DNA of 64,000 nt from Pseudonocardia kunmingensis (GTDB taxonomy: Bacteria; Actinomycetota; Actinomycetes; Mycobacteriales; Pseudonocardiaceae), in the NCBI RefSeq assembly GCF_006716445.1, contig NZ_VFPA01000002.1, positions 1,302,001 through 1,366,000 of the forward strand. The letters are read 5' to 3'. The notes beneath the pieces are model-generated. The model did no database searches, was not told the origin of the DNA, and saw only the letters and a program-made list of their open reading frames with translations. Shown piece by piece: positions 39,321 to 48,106 of this stretch (the first letter of the stretch is position 1; each line of letters begins with the position of its first letter). The position numbers and the translations under genes are program-made.

Positions 39321-41843
39321 ATGACCGAGCTCCTCGACCCCGTCCCGGCCGGCACCGGTGACGCCCCGATCTCGGCCGCCGTGCGCGGCGCCGTCGTCCG
39401 GTTCGGGACGACGACGGTCCTGCACGGCGTCGACCTCGAACTGCGCGCCGGTGAGGTGCACGCCCTCGTCGGGCAGAACGGCGCAGGCAAGTCCACGCTC
39501 GTCAAGGCGCTGATGGGCGTCAACCCGCTGGCCGAAGGGCACATCGAGGTCGGCGGCCGTCGCGTCGACGTCGCCGGCCCCGAGGACGCCCGCGGCCTCG
39601 GCCTCGAGATCGTCTACCAGGACCAGCCGCTCGCCCCCCGGCTGACGGTTGCGGAGAACATGTTCCTCGGCCGCGAGCGCGTCCGCAGCGGTGTCCTGCT
39701 CGACCGCGCCGGGATGCACCGGCGGGCGCGGGAGGTGCTGGAACGGGTCGGTGCGGACTGCGCGCCCGACGACGTCGTCGGCGACCTCACGCCCACACAG
39801 CGCGTGCAGGTGTCGATCGCCGCCGCGCTGGCCGCGCAACCGCGGGTCCTCGTCCTCGACGAACCCACCGCGGCGCTGGGCGCCGCCGAGTCCGCCTCGG
39901 TGTTCGACCTCATCCGCGCCGCCCGCGCGGACGGCGTCGCCGTCCTCTACATCTCCCACCGGCTGCACGAGATCACCGCGCTCGCCGACCGCGTCACGGT
40001 CCTGCGCGACGGCACCCGCACGAGCGTCGCGCCCGCGGCGGGCCTGTCGACCCAGGACATCATCGCGGCGATGGTCGGGCGCGACCTCGAGGCGCTGTTC
40101 CCCGACGTGCCCCACACCCCGGGGGACGCTCTGCTCGAGGTGCGGCACCTGCGCTCCGGCGAGCTGGTGCGCGACATGGACCTGTCGGTGCGGGCAGGCG
40201 AGATCGTCGGGCTCGCCGGGCTCGTGGGGTCCGGTGCCAGCGAGACGCTGCTGGCCCTGTTCGGGGACCGGCGCGCCACCGGCGACGTGCGGCTCGCCGG
40301 TGCCGCGTCGGCCCCGTCCAGCCCGCTCGCGGCCGTCCGTCGCGGCATCGCGCTCGTGCCCGAGGAGCGGCGGACCGAGGCCCTGTTCCCGGGGCTGTCG
40401 GTCCGCAGCAACCTCACCGCGTCGAGCCTGTCCGCCCACGCCCGCGGCGGCGTGCTCTCGCGGCGCCGGGAGCGGCGCACCGCGGAGGACCTCGTCGAGC
40501 GCCTCGGCATCGTCCCGCGGTCGGCGGCCCCGGACGTCGCGACCCTGTCCGGGGGCAACCAGCAGAAGGTCGTGGTCGGGCGCTGGCTCGCGCGCGGCGG
40601 GCGGCTGTACCTGGTCGACGAGCCCACCGCGGGCGTCGACGTCGCGGCCAAGGCCGAGATCTACCGCCACCTGGGCGAGCTCGCCGCCGGCGGTGCCGCG
40701 GTACTCGTGGTGTCCTCGGACTTCGAGGAGCTCATCGGCCTGTGCGACCGGATCCTGGTCGTGCGCGACGGCGTCGTCGCCGAGGAGCTGGGCCGCGGCG
40801 AGGTGGACGAGGAGGGGCTGACCGCGCGCGCTGCCGGCGCGGAGGAGAGCGAGGTGCCGGCCGCGGTGGCGAGCGCCCCGGCGCCGGCCCCGCACCGGCC
40901 GGCCTGGCTGCGGCAGGCCGGTGTCGGCGTCGCGATGCTCGCGGTCGTCGCGGCGCTCGTCGCCGGGTCGCCCGGCTTCCTGCTCTCGTCGGGCTTCTGG
41001 GACGTGCTGCGGCAGGCGGGCACGCCGATGCTGCTGGCCGCGGCGCTCGCCGTGGCCCTCGGCGCCGGTGCGTTCGACCTCTCCGTCGGCGCGGTCGCCC
41101 TGCTCACCGCGACCGCCTCGGCCACCCTCGTGGTCGCGGGCGTCCCCACGCCGCTGGTGCTCGCCGCGGGGGTCGTCGCGGGGGCGGTGATCGGCGCGGT
41201 CAACGGGGGAGTGGCGGTGCTGCTGCGGGTGCCGTCCTTCGTCGCGACGCTGGGGATGCTCTTCCTCCTGGTGGGCATCACGCTCGGCGTGAACGGCGGC
41301 CTGGCGGTCACCGCCCAGACGCCCTCGTTCCTGCTGCTGGGCCAGGGGTTCGTCGGGCCGGTGCCCGCGATCGCGATCACGGCAGTCGTCGTCATCGCCG
41401 TCGTGGCGCTCGTCTGGCGGCTCACCCCGACGGGCCTGCGGCTGCGCGCCGTCGGCGACGACGAGCGCACGACGCGGCTGCGCGGGGTGCGCACCGGGTG
41501 GGCCACCGTCCACGCGCTGGTGCTCTCCGGCGCCCTCAGCGGCCTCGCCGGCGTGCTGCTGGCCTCCTACGCCAGCGGCGCGACCGCCCGCGACGCCTCG
41601 CTGGAGCTGCTGGTCTCCGCGCTGGCGGCCGCGTTCCTGGGCTCGGCGCTCACCCGCACGTTCCTCTTCGACCCGGCCACCGCGGCCGTCGGTTCCCTCT
41701 TCGTCACGGCGACCGGCGCCGGGCTCATCGCCAACGGGCTCTCCGACGAGTGGCTCGGCGGGGTGCAGGGCGTGGTCCTGCTGCTGGCAGTGCTCGTCGC
41801 GGTCGCCCGGCGCCGCGCCCTCGGACAGGTGGTGATCTTCTGA
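39321..41843 (+). CDS. Fused sugar ABC transporter: double ATPase plus permease in one protein
   Basis: This 840-residue protein joins an RbsA-like double ABC ATPase to an RbsC-like permease, normally separate. First ATPase (about 20-260): Walker A GQNGAGKST (Lys57), signature LTPTQ (156-160), Walker B LVLDEP (180-181). Second (about 270-505): GLVGSGASE lacks the P-loop Lys, as usual in this family, but LSGGNQQK (409-416) and LVDEPT (431-436) are intact. A 25-residue Ala/Pro linker (506-530) leads to about eight to ten membrane spans to the end. The frame is uninterrupted, so it is not a mis-assembled stop. ATG 39321 has GGGGGAGG upstream. Confidence 0.9.
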   Translation: MTELLDPVPAGTGDAPISAAVRGAVVRFGTTTVLHGVDLELRAGEVHALVGQNGAGKSTLVKALMGVNPLAEGHIEVGGRRVDVAGPEDARGLGLEIVYQDQPLAPRLTVAENMFLGRERVRSGVLLDRAGMHRRAREVLERVGADCAPDDVVGDLTPTQRVQVSIAAALAAQPRVLVLDEPTAALGAAESASVFDLIRAARADGVAVLYISHRLHEITALADRVTVLRDGTRTSVAPAAGLSTQDIIAAMVGRDLEALFPDVPHTPGDALLEVRHLRSGELVRDMDLSVRAGEIVGLAGLVGSGASETLLALFGDRRATGDVRLAGAASAPSSPLAAVRRGIALVPEERRTEALFPGLSVRSNLTASSLSAHARGGVLSRRRERRTAEDLVERLGIVPRSAAPDVATLSGGNQQKVVVGRWLARGGRLYLVDEPTAGVDVAAKAEIYRHLGELAAGGAAVLVVSSDFEELIGLCDRILVVRDGVVAEELGRGEVDEEGLTARAAGAEESEVPAAVASAPAPAPHRPAWLRQAGVGVAMLAVVAALVAGSPGFLLSSGFWDVLRQAGTPMLLAAALAVALGAGAFDLSVGAVALLTATASATLVVAGVPTPLVLAAGVVAGAVIGAVNGGVAVLLRVPSFVATLGMLFLLVGITLGVNGGLAVTAQTPSFLLLGQGFVGPVPAIAITAVVVIAVVALVWRLTPTGLRLRAVGDDERTTRLRGVRTGWATVHALVLSGALSGLAGVLLASYASGATARDASLELLVSALAAAFLGSALTRTFLFDPATAAVGSLFVTATGAGLIANGLSDEWLGGVQGVVLLLAVLVAVARRRALGQVVIF

Positions 41844-42823
41844 TGAGTGCCATGACGCTGTCCCGGCCGCCCCGCCTGGACTCGCTGCGGTCGTACTCGA
41901 CGGTCCTCGGGATGATCGTGGTGGTGGTGGCCGTCGCGGTCGCCCGGCCGCTGTTCGTCGACCCGCGCAACCTCGCGGCGGTCGCGGTGGACGCCACCGT
42001 CCTGGTCGTCCTCGCGGTCGGCCTGAGCGTGCTCATGTCGATGAAGGGCCTCGACCTGTCGATCGCGGCCACCGCCGACCTCGCCGGTTACCTGGCCGCC
42101 CGCGCCCTGCTCGAGGGGCACGGCACCCCGGCGGCGGTGCTGATCGCCATCGGCGTCGGGGTCGCGGTCGGCGTCGTCAACGGCGTCCTCGCCGGGTACC
42201 TCGGGGTTCCCGCCATCGTCGCGACGCTCGGGCTCAACCTGGTGCTCACCGCCGTCGCGCTCGTCGTGTCCGACAACGGCACGCCGCAGCAGCTCTTCAC
42301 GGCGCCCATCGACCTCGTGAAGCCGGTGCTGGTGTTCGGCAGCGACTCGTGGGGGCCGTTCCGCCTGCTGCTGCTCGCCGGCGCCGTCGTGGTCGTCGTG
42401 GCCTGGTTCGCGACCACCCGCACCACGTGGGGCCGCCGCATCGAGCTCGTGGACGCCGGCGCACGCGCCGCGGAGCTGGCCGGGACCCCGGTGCGGGCGA
42501 CGTTCGCGTCCGGGTTCGTGCTCTGCGGTCTGCTGGCCGGGGTCGGCGGGCTCATGCTCACCGCGCGCACGGGGCTCGCCGTGCCCGGCTCGGCGCAGCC
42601 GTTCCTGCTCGACGCGTTCACCGCCGTCTACCTCGGTGCCACGGCCTCTCCCCGTGGGCGCATCAGCGTGCTGTGGACCGTGCTGGGCGCGGTGTTCGTC
42701 ACCCTGCTCGCCAACGGGCTGGTGCTGCTGGGCCTCGGCGCGCCGTGGCGATACGGCCTCAACGGCGCGCTCATCCTGCTCGCGCTCGCGCTCGGCGTCC
42801 TGCGCCGCCGCGGGACCCGCTGA
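41843..42823 (+). CDS. Sugar ABC transporter permease (RbsC/BPD_transp_2 family)
   Basis: The 326-residue membrane protein has about ten spans and the typical ribose-permease segments: MSMKGLDLSIAATADLAGYL, IGVGVAVGVVNGVLAGYLGVPAIVATL and AFTAVYLGATASPRGR. It is coupled to the fusion protein by a TGATG overlap. Since the fusion already contains a permease, the channel is probably a heterodimer of the fused permease and this one. Confidence 0.92.
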   Translation: MSAMTLSRPPRLDSLRSYSTVLGMIVVVVAVAVARPLFVDPRNLAAVAVDATVLVVLAVGLSVLMSMKGLDLSIAATADLAGYLAARALLEGHGTPAAVLIAIGVGVAVGVVNGVLAGYLGVPAIVATLGLNLVLTAVALVVSDNGTPQQLFTAPIDLVKPVLVFGSDSWGPFRLLLLAGAVVVVVAWFATTRTTWGRRIELVDAGARAAELAGTPVRATFASGFVLCGLLAGVGGLMLTARTGLAVPGSAQPFLLDAFTAVYLGATASPRGRISVLWTVLGAVFVTLLANGLVLLGLGAPWRYGLNGALILLALALGVLRRRGTR

Positions 42824-42857
42824 CCCTCCGCGCAGATCACCACCGGAAGGACCTGAC

Positions 42858-43580
42858 ATGCCGCTCACCCTCGATGCCCACAACCACGTCGGCGTGCGCC
42901 ACGGCGCCAGCCAGACCGGTGCCGAGCTGCTGGACCGCATCGACACGGCCGGTGTCGATCTGGCCTGCGCGTTCCCCTTCGTGGAGGGCGTGTTCAGCAA
43001 CGACGACGTCGACGCCGCGCGGGCAGCGGACCCGGACCGGATCGTCCCGTTCCTCGCGGTCAACCCGTGGCAGCGCGACGAGGCCGTCGCCGAGATCCAC
43101 CGCCGCGCCGACAAGGGCTACCGCGGCCTGAAGCTGCACCCCACCATCCACGGCTACCACCTCTCGGACCTGGGGCTGGTCGGGCCGGTGCTCGACGCCG
43201 TCCGCGAGCGCGGCCTGGTCGTCATCTGCCACGGCGCGTCCGACCTCTACAACGCGCCGCCGGAGTTCGCGCGCGTCTGCCGGGCCTACCCCGAGGTGCC
43301 GTTCCTGATGGCGCACAGCGGTACTTTCTGGTCCCACGACCAGGCGGTCGAGATCGCCGGCGAGACCCCCAACCTGTACCTGGAGACCGCGCGCGTGCCC
43401 GTGTTCGAGGTGGCCACGTCGGTCAAGGAGATCGGGCCGGAGAAGGTGATCTGGGGCACCGACTCGCCGTTCGTCGACTACACCTTCGAGTTCGAGAAGA
43501 TGGCCAGGGCCGCGGGTTCGGAGGACGCCCGGCAGATGGTCTGCGGCGGCAACCTCGCCCGCCTGCTCGGGCTCGACTGA
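42858..43580 (+). CDS. Short amidohydrolase-2 family metal-dependent hydrolase
   Basis: This 240-residue TIM-barrel hydrolase has His8 and His10 (DAHNH) as metal ligands, LKLHPTIHGYH, a His in VVICHGAS, a His in MAHSG and the C-terminal Asp in IWGTDSPF. It lacks the extra segments of LigJ, being about 100 residues shorter, so it is a compact relative rather than a paralogue. ATG 42858 has GGAAGGA seven bases upstream. It sits between the permease and the polyol dehydrogenase; hydrolysis or decarboxylation of a lactone or acid arising from the sugar is a guess. Confidence 0.85.
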   Translation: MPLTLDAHNHVGVRHGASQTGAELLDRIDTAGVDLACAFPFVEGVFSNDDVDAARAADPDRIVPFLAVNPWQRDEAVAEIHRRADKGYRGLKLHPTIHGYHLSDLGLVGPVLDAVRERGLVVICHGASDLYNAPPEFARVCRAYPEVPFLMAHSGTFWSHDQAVEIAGETPNLYLETARVPVFEVATSVKEIGPEKVIWGTDSPFVDYTFEFEKMARAAGSEDARQMVCGGNLARLLGLD

Positions 43581-43603
43581 CCTCGGACGCAGAGGAGGAG
43601 AAC

Positions 43604-45052
43604 ATGGCGCACACCACGAGCCCGGACGTCGTCAGGCCGACCTACGACCGGTCCCGGATCACCACCGGCATCGTCCACTTCGGCCTCGGCAACTTCCACC
43701 GGGCCCACCAGGCGATGTTCGTCGACCGGTTGATGAGCCGCGGCGAGGCACTGGAGTGGGGCATCTGCGGGGTCGGGGTGCTGCCCGGCGACGCGCGCAT
43801 GCGCGACGTGCTCGCCGCCCAGGACTACGTGTACACGCTGGTGCTCAAGCACGGGGACGGCAGCACCGAGCCGCGGGAGATCGGCTCCGTCCACGACTAC
43901 CTGTTCGCCCCGGACGACCCGGAGGCGGTCGTGGCGGTGCTGGCGGCGCCGACGACGCGCATCGTGTCGCTGACCGTCACCGAGGGCGGCTACTTCATCG
44001 ACCGCACCACCGGCGAGTTCGACGCGAGCGACCCGGCCATCCAGCGCGACCTGGGCACCCCGCACGAGCCCGCGACGGTGTTCGGCCTGATCACCGAGGG
44101 CCTGGCCCGGCGCCGCGCCGCCGGCACGCCCCCGTTCACGGTGATGAGCTGCGACAACCTGCCCGGCAACGGCGAGGTGACCCGCCGGGTGGTCACCGCC
44201 TACGCGGAGCTGGTCGACCCGGAACTGGCCGCGTGGATCGCCGCCGAGGTCGCCTTCCCCAACTCGATGGTCGACCGGATCACCCCCGTCACCACCGACG
44301 AGGACCGCAGGCTGGTGCGCGACGGGTACGGCATCGCCGACGACTGGCCGGTGGTGGCGGAGCCGTTCGTGCAGTGGGTGCTGGAGGACCGCTTCCCGGC
44401 GGGCCGCCCGGCCTTCGAGGAGGTCGGCGTCCAGGTCGTCGACGACGTCGTGCCCTACGAGCTGATGAAACTGCGGCTGCTCAACGCGAGCCACCAGGGC
44501 CTGGCCTACCCGGGGCTGCTGACCGGGCACACCTTCGCGCACGAGGCGGCCACCGACCCGCTCATCGTCGCGTTCCTCTCCGGGTACATGGCGGAGGCCC
44601 GCCCGACGCTGCCCGCCGTGCCCGGCATCGACCTGGACGCCTACGTCGCGGAGCTGTTCGAGCGGTTCGCCAACCCGGCGGTCGCCGACACGCTCGCGAG
44701 GCTCGCCACGGACGCGTCCGACCGGATCCCGAAGTTCGTGCTCCCGGCCGTCCGCGACAACCTGGCCGCGGGCCGCCCGGTCGACTTCGGCGCCGCGCTC
44801 GTCGCCACGTGGGCGCGGTACTCCGAGGGCGCCGACGAGGCCGGGCGGCCGCTGCCGATCAACGATGCCCTGCACGAACGGCTGGCCCCGCTCGCCGCCC
44901 GCGAGCGCACCGAGCCGCTGGCCTTCCTCGGCGCCGCCGACGTGTTCGGCGACCTGGCCGAGCAGCCCGCGTTCACCCAGCCGTACCTGCGTGCCCTGCA
45001 CGTCCTGCAGGAGGAGGGGACGGCCGCGCTGCTCACCCGCCTGTCCGCCTGA
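43604..45052 (+). CDS. Mannitol-dehydrogenase-family polyol / hexuronate oxidoreductase
   Basis: This 482-residue member of the long-chain polyol dehydrogenase family has the NAD motif GLGNFHRAHQA, CDNLPGNG, and the catalytic Lys289-Asn294-His297 triad in MKLRLLNASHQG, with the spacing known from mannitol dehydrogenases (K, +5 N, +8 H). No metal is needed. It oxidises a polyol such as mannitol or arabitol, or reduces fructuronate/tagaturonate. ATG 43604 has AGGAGGAG upstream. As last gene of the SorC operon it sets the likely nature of the substrate: a linear sugar alcohol or related acid. Confidence 0.92.
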   Translation: MAHTTSPDVVRPTYDRSRITTGIVHFGLGNFHRAHQAMFVDRLMSRGEALEWGICGVGVLPGDARMRDVLAAQDYVYTLVLKHGDGSTEPREIGSVHDYLFAPDDPEAVVAVLAAPTTRIVSLTVTEGGYFIDRTTGEFDASDPAIQRDLGTPHEPATVFGLITEGLARRRAAGTPPFTVMSCDNLPGNGEVTRRVVTAYAELVDPELAAWIAAEVAFPNSMVDRITPVTTDEDRRLVRDGYGIADDWPVVAEPFVQWVLEDRFPAGRPAFEEVGVQVVDDVVPYELMKLRLLNASHQGLAYPGLLTGHTFAHEAATDPLIVAFLSGYMAEARPTLPAVPGIDLDAYVAELFERFANPAVADTLARLATDASDRIPKFVLPAVRDNLAAGRPVDFGAALVATWARYSEGADEAGRPLPINDALHERLAPLAARERTEPLAFLGAADVFGDLAEQPAFTQPYLRALHVLQEEGTAALLTRLSA

Positions 45053-45190
45053 CGGCGGTAGCGTCGAGGATGGGTTCGGGGTCGAAGCGCTCGCCGAACC
45101 AGTTCGGGTGCGATCGCACGCCAGGCCAGACCAAGGGCGGCCGGCCGGTACCGCCAGCCGGGAACGGCGCGTCCACCGCAGGACTCCGCC

Positions 45191-45249
45191 ACGAGCGAGA
45201 CATCAGCGGGGTTCGATCACGAGCGCAACCCCGCTCACGTCTCGCTCGT
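45191..45249. terminator. Very long inverted repeat between convergent operons
   Basis: ACGAGCGAGAC (45191-45201) pairs with GTCTCGCTCGT (45239-45249), and AGCGGGGTT (45205-45213) with AACCCCGCT (45227-45235). Between the arms, ATC faces CAC, with one more pair. Total 21 of 23 pairs around a 13-base loop. It lies 139 bases after the polyol dehydrogenase stop and 77 bases before the symporter stop on the other strand, so a bidirectional terminator is likely. The rest of 45053-45325 holds no gene that I can support. Confidence 0.65.
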
Positions 45250-45325
45250 CGCGCACAGGCCGAAACGGGTCCGCGACCGGGCCGCGGACGGCCTCGACAC
45301 AGACACCGTGATCCGCAGTCCGAAG

Positions 45326-46738
45326 TCACCTGGTGTCGGGAGTCGCCGCTGTCGGGTCGGTCCGCGCCGTCGTGGCGAGGCTGACGCCGACGAGGGCCAG
45401 GAGTGCCAACGGCAGGGAGACCAGCACGCTGTTCCAGCCGAGCGGCTTGTCCAGGACGAACTCCCAGCCGACGGTCGCGATGATCCCGGTGACGATCGAG
45501 GCGATGGCGCCCGCGGAGGTCGCGCGCTTCCACAGGAACACGGCGAGCAGCGACGGCGTCACGACCGCGCCGTACATCGTGTAGGAGAAGACCTGGATCT
45601 CCAGCACGCTCGGGAAGAACTCGCCGATGGCATAGGCGAGCAGGCCCAGCCCGACGATGGCGACGCGGGTGAGCAACAGCTCGCGCGGTGCGCTGTGCTC
45701 GCGGCGGGTGAGCGAGCGGTGGATGTCGTGCACCAGGTTGCCCGCCGCCGAGAGCAGGTAGGAGTTGCCGGTGGTGATGATGAACGCGGTGCCGGCCATC
45801 AGCAGCAACGCCCCGAAGGCCACGGGGAGGGTGTCGGTGGCCAGGCGCAGGATGGCCGTGTCCGGCGCGATGCCGGGAAGCAGCACCGCGGCGCCGGAGG
45901 CGAGCACGATGACGGCGCCGTAGAAGACCACGTCGCCCGCGAGGAAGCCGAGGGTCGACTTCTTCGCGATCTCCGGGGTCTGCGCGGCGCTGAATCGCTG
46001 GTACATGTTCTGGTCGCCGAGGATCAGCAGCAGCGTGGGCAGCACGAAACCGATCATCTGGATCGGGCTGAGCCCGCCGCTCCAGGTCATGTGGTCGGCG
46101 GGCAGGCTCGCGGCGAGGCCGCCGAACCCGCCGACGCCCACGAGCACGAAGACGAAACCACCGACGAGCGCCACCGTGATCAGCAACGCGCTGATCGCGT
46201 CGGTGTAGGCCACGGAGATCAGACCGCCGCTGAACGCGAGGAACACGATCACGGCGAGCCCGGCGAGCTTCGCGACCTCCTCCGAGAAACCGGTCGTCAG
46301 GTGCAGGATGTAGCCGAGCCCGCGCACCTGCTCGGCCATGATCCCGGTGTAGGCCAGCAGGATCGCGAACGCGGTGACCAGGCGCACCGACGGCCCGTAG
46401 CGGCTCTCCATGATCTCGGGCACCGTGTACTTGCCCCACTGGCGCACGCGCCGGGCCAGGAACAGGTACATGACGAGGATGCCGACCGGCGCCCCGAGGC
46501 TGTAGAAGATGCTGGCCAGCGGGCCGTAGGTGTAGGAGAAGCTGGCCCTGCCGATGATCGTGCCCGCGCCGGTCCAGGTGGCCAGGAGCGTGCCGGTGAG
46601 CACCAGGCGTCCCAGCCGTTGCCCGGCGAGCATGAAGTCGTGGTTGTTCTTGACCTTGCGTGCCGCCCAGACCCCCACGGCGATCATCACGACGACGTAG
46701 GTGCAGATCGCACCCAGGATCACGGTGTTGTTGTCCAC
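45326..46738 (-). CDS. Sodium:solute symporter (SSS) family transporter
   Basis: The 470-residue protein has about 13 spans and the SSS family pattern: LATWTGAGTIIGRASFSYTYG (Na+ site region), KYTVPEIMESRYGPSVRLVTA, SGGLISVAYTDAISALLI and LPTLLLILGDQNMYQRFSAAQT. GTG 46738 is the first codon of the conserved part and is 21 bases behind the amidohydrolase stop. Substrates of this branch include pantothenate, proline and urea-like or dipeptide-like compounds. Together with the hydrolase it forms a two-gene uptake-and-cleavage unit next to a divergent Lrp regulator. Confidence 0.92.
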   Translation of the reverse strand: MDNNTVILGAICTYVVVMIAVGVWAARKVKNNHDFMLAGQRLGRLVLTGTLLATWTGAGTIIGRASFSYTYGPLASIFYSLGAPVGILVMYLFLARRVRQWGKYTVPEIMESRYGPSVRLVTAFAILLAYTGIMAEQVRGLGYILHLTTGFSEEVAKLAGLAVIVFLAFSGGLISVAYTDAISALLITVALVGGFVFVLVGVGGFGGLAASLPADHMTWSGGLSPIQMIGFVLPTLLLILGDQNMYQRFSAAQTPEIAKKSTLGFLAGDVVFYGAVIVLASGAAVLLPGIAPDTAILRLATDTLPVAFGALLLMAGTAFIITTGNSYLLSAAGNLVHDIHRSLTRREHSAPRELLLTRVAIVGLGLLAYAIGEFFPSVLEIQVFSYTMYGAVVTPSLLAVFLWKRATSAGAIASIVTGIIATVGWEFVLDKPLGWNSVLVSLPLALLALVGVSLATTARTDPTAATPDTR

Positions 46739-46759
46739 GCCCGTAGCCGCCCGTTCGCG

Positions 46760-48016
46760 TCAGTCGCCGCGGTGCGCGACGATGTGGCCCGCCTGGACGA
46801 CCGTGCGCACGTTCGCGGGGTCGGCGAGCATCTCGATGTCCTCCAGGGGGTCGCCGGCGAGGACGACGAGATCGGCGTGGGCGCCGGGTGCGAGGGTGCC
46901 GATCTCACCGGCCATGCCCACGAGCCGGGCGGCCGTCGTGGTGGCCGATCGGATGATGTCGATGGGTTGCTGGACCTCCGCCCGGATGCGGAACTCCTCG
47001 TTCTCCCGGTGCTGCATCCCGCCGAGGAGGTCGGTGCCGTAGGCGATCCGCACCCCGGCCCGCGCCGCGCGCTCCAGCGCGCCGAGCCCGCCGTCCAGGA
47101 CCTCGTCGATCTTCTCCCAGCTCGCCCGGGGCAGCCCGTGCTCCCGGCCCTCGCCCTTCAGTGCGACATAGGTGACGAGAGTCGGGACGAGGAATGCGTC
47201 CTTCTCCACGAGGAGCTCGAGGGTGCGCTCGTCGAGCAGGTTGCCGTGCTCCACGCAGCGCACTCCCGCCTCGAGGGCGCGGTTGATCGCCCGCGCCGGG
47301 TAGGCGTGGACGGTGACGTAGCGCTCCGCGGCCTCGGCCTCCTCGACCACGGCGCGCAGCTCCTCCATCGAGTACTGGGTGGAGCTGATCCGGTCGCCGA
47401 GCGACGAGACCCCGCCGGAGGCGTGCACCTTGAGGTGGTGGGCGCCCCGGCGCAGCTCCTCACGGGCGGCGCGGCGCACCTCGTCGACGCCGTCGGCGAC
47501 GCGCCCGGTTCCGGCGCAGCACGGGTGGTTGTCGATGACGTTGACCTCGACCGGCCGTTTGTCGCCGTGCCCGCCGGTCTGGCTCAGCGACTTGCCGCCG
47601 TAGATCAGCCGCGGGCCGCGGACCAGACCCTGTGCCTGCGCCCGCGCGAGGCCGTAGTCCGCTCCACCCGTGTCGCGGACCGTGGTGAACCCGCGGTCCA
47701 GCATCGCGCCCATGTTCCGGATCGCGCCGGCCGTGACGTAGCTGGGCGGCAGTCCGGCGACCGCGGTGAGGTTGCCGCTGACGGCGATCACGTGCACGTG
47801 GCAGTCGATCAGCCCGGGCAGCACGTGGGCGCCGCGGACGTCCAGCACGCGGGCATCCGGCGGAACGTCGAGCCGGTCGCCGACCTGGGCGACGTGCCCG
47901 TCGAGGCAGAGCAGGTCGGCCGGCCGGTGCTCGCCGGCCTCGACGTCGAGCACGTGGGCGTTGCGGACGAGCAGCGGCGCGGTCAACGGCGTCCCTCCGA
48001 GCGACGATGTGGTCAC
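46760..48016 (-). CDS. Amidohydrolase-superfamily enzyme (imidazolonepropionase/Xaa-Pro dipeptidase-like)
   Basis: This 418-residue metal-dependent amidohydrolase has the full binuclear set: His73 and His75 (DCHVH), bridging Lys196 (HLKVHASGG), His237 (VTVHAYP), His257 (CVEHGN) and Asp329 (AYGTDL). It resembles the group II that contains prolidase-like Sgx9260 and related imidazolonepropionase-like proteins, which hydrolyse dipeptides with a hydrophobic C-terminal residue. GTG 48016 gives this length; TTG 47986 has GGAGGG upstream and could be the real start. Divergent from an Lrp-type regulator over 90 bases. Pairing with SSS suggests an imported dipeptide or cyclic amide. Confidence 0.9.
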   Translation of the reverse strand: MTTSSLGGTPLTAPLLVRNAHVLDVEAGEHRPADLLCLDGHVAQVGDRLDVPPDARVLDVRGAHVLPGLIDCHVHVIAVSGNLTAVAGLPPSYVTAGAIRNMGAMLDRGFTTVRDTGGADYGLARAQAQGLVRGPRLIYGGKSLSQTGGHGDKRPVEVNVIDNHPCCAGTGRVADGVDEVRRAAREELRRGAHHLKVHASGGVSSLGDRISSTQYSMEELRAVVEEAEAAERYVTVHAYPARAINRALEAGVRCVEHGNLLDERTLELLVEKDAFLVPTLVTYVALKGEGREHGLPRASWEKIDEVLDGGLGALERAARAGVRIAYGTDLLGGMQHRENEEFRIRAEVQQPIDIIRSATTTAARLVGMAGEIGTLAPGAHADLVVLAGDPLEDIEMLADPANVRTVVQAGHIVAHRGD

Positions 48017-48058
48017 CCAGTAGAAGGGGGCGACTTGTATCTGTCAACAACGAGCTGT

Positions 48059-48080
48059 TTGTGCGCTGGATCGTTCACAA
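48059..48080. promoter_or_regulatory. Inverted repeat in the amidohydrolase/Lrp divergent region
   Basis: TTGTG (48059-48063) and CACAA (48076-48080) face each other across 12 bases in the 90-base spacer 48017-48106. The surrounding AT-rich tract (TTGTATCTGTCAACAA at 48035-48050) is another candidate. A two-domain Lrp protein from the adjacent gene is the probable binder. Confidence 0.4.
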
Positions 48081-48106
48081 GCGCGGCTCGTGCTAGAAAC
48101 GCACAG

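Noticed and set aside
45056..45203. Minus-strand 49-codon frame ending near the polyol dehydrogenase stop, with protein-like third-position GC
   Set aside because: Suggestive but short, unrecognised and overlapping the polyol dehydrogenase end and the long inverted repeat; not enough to call a gene.
45308..48106. In-frame extension upstream of the Lrp gene
   Set aside because: It runs antisense to the symporter and amidohydrolase; the Lrp homology starts only at GTG 48107.
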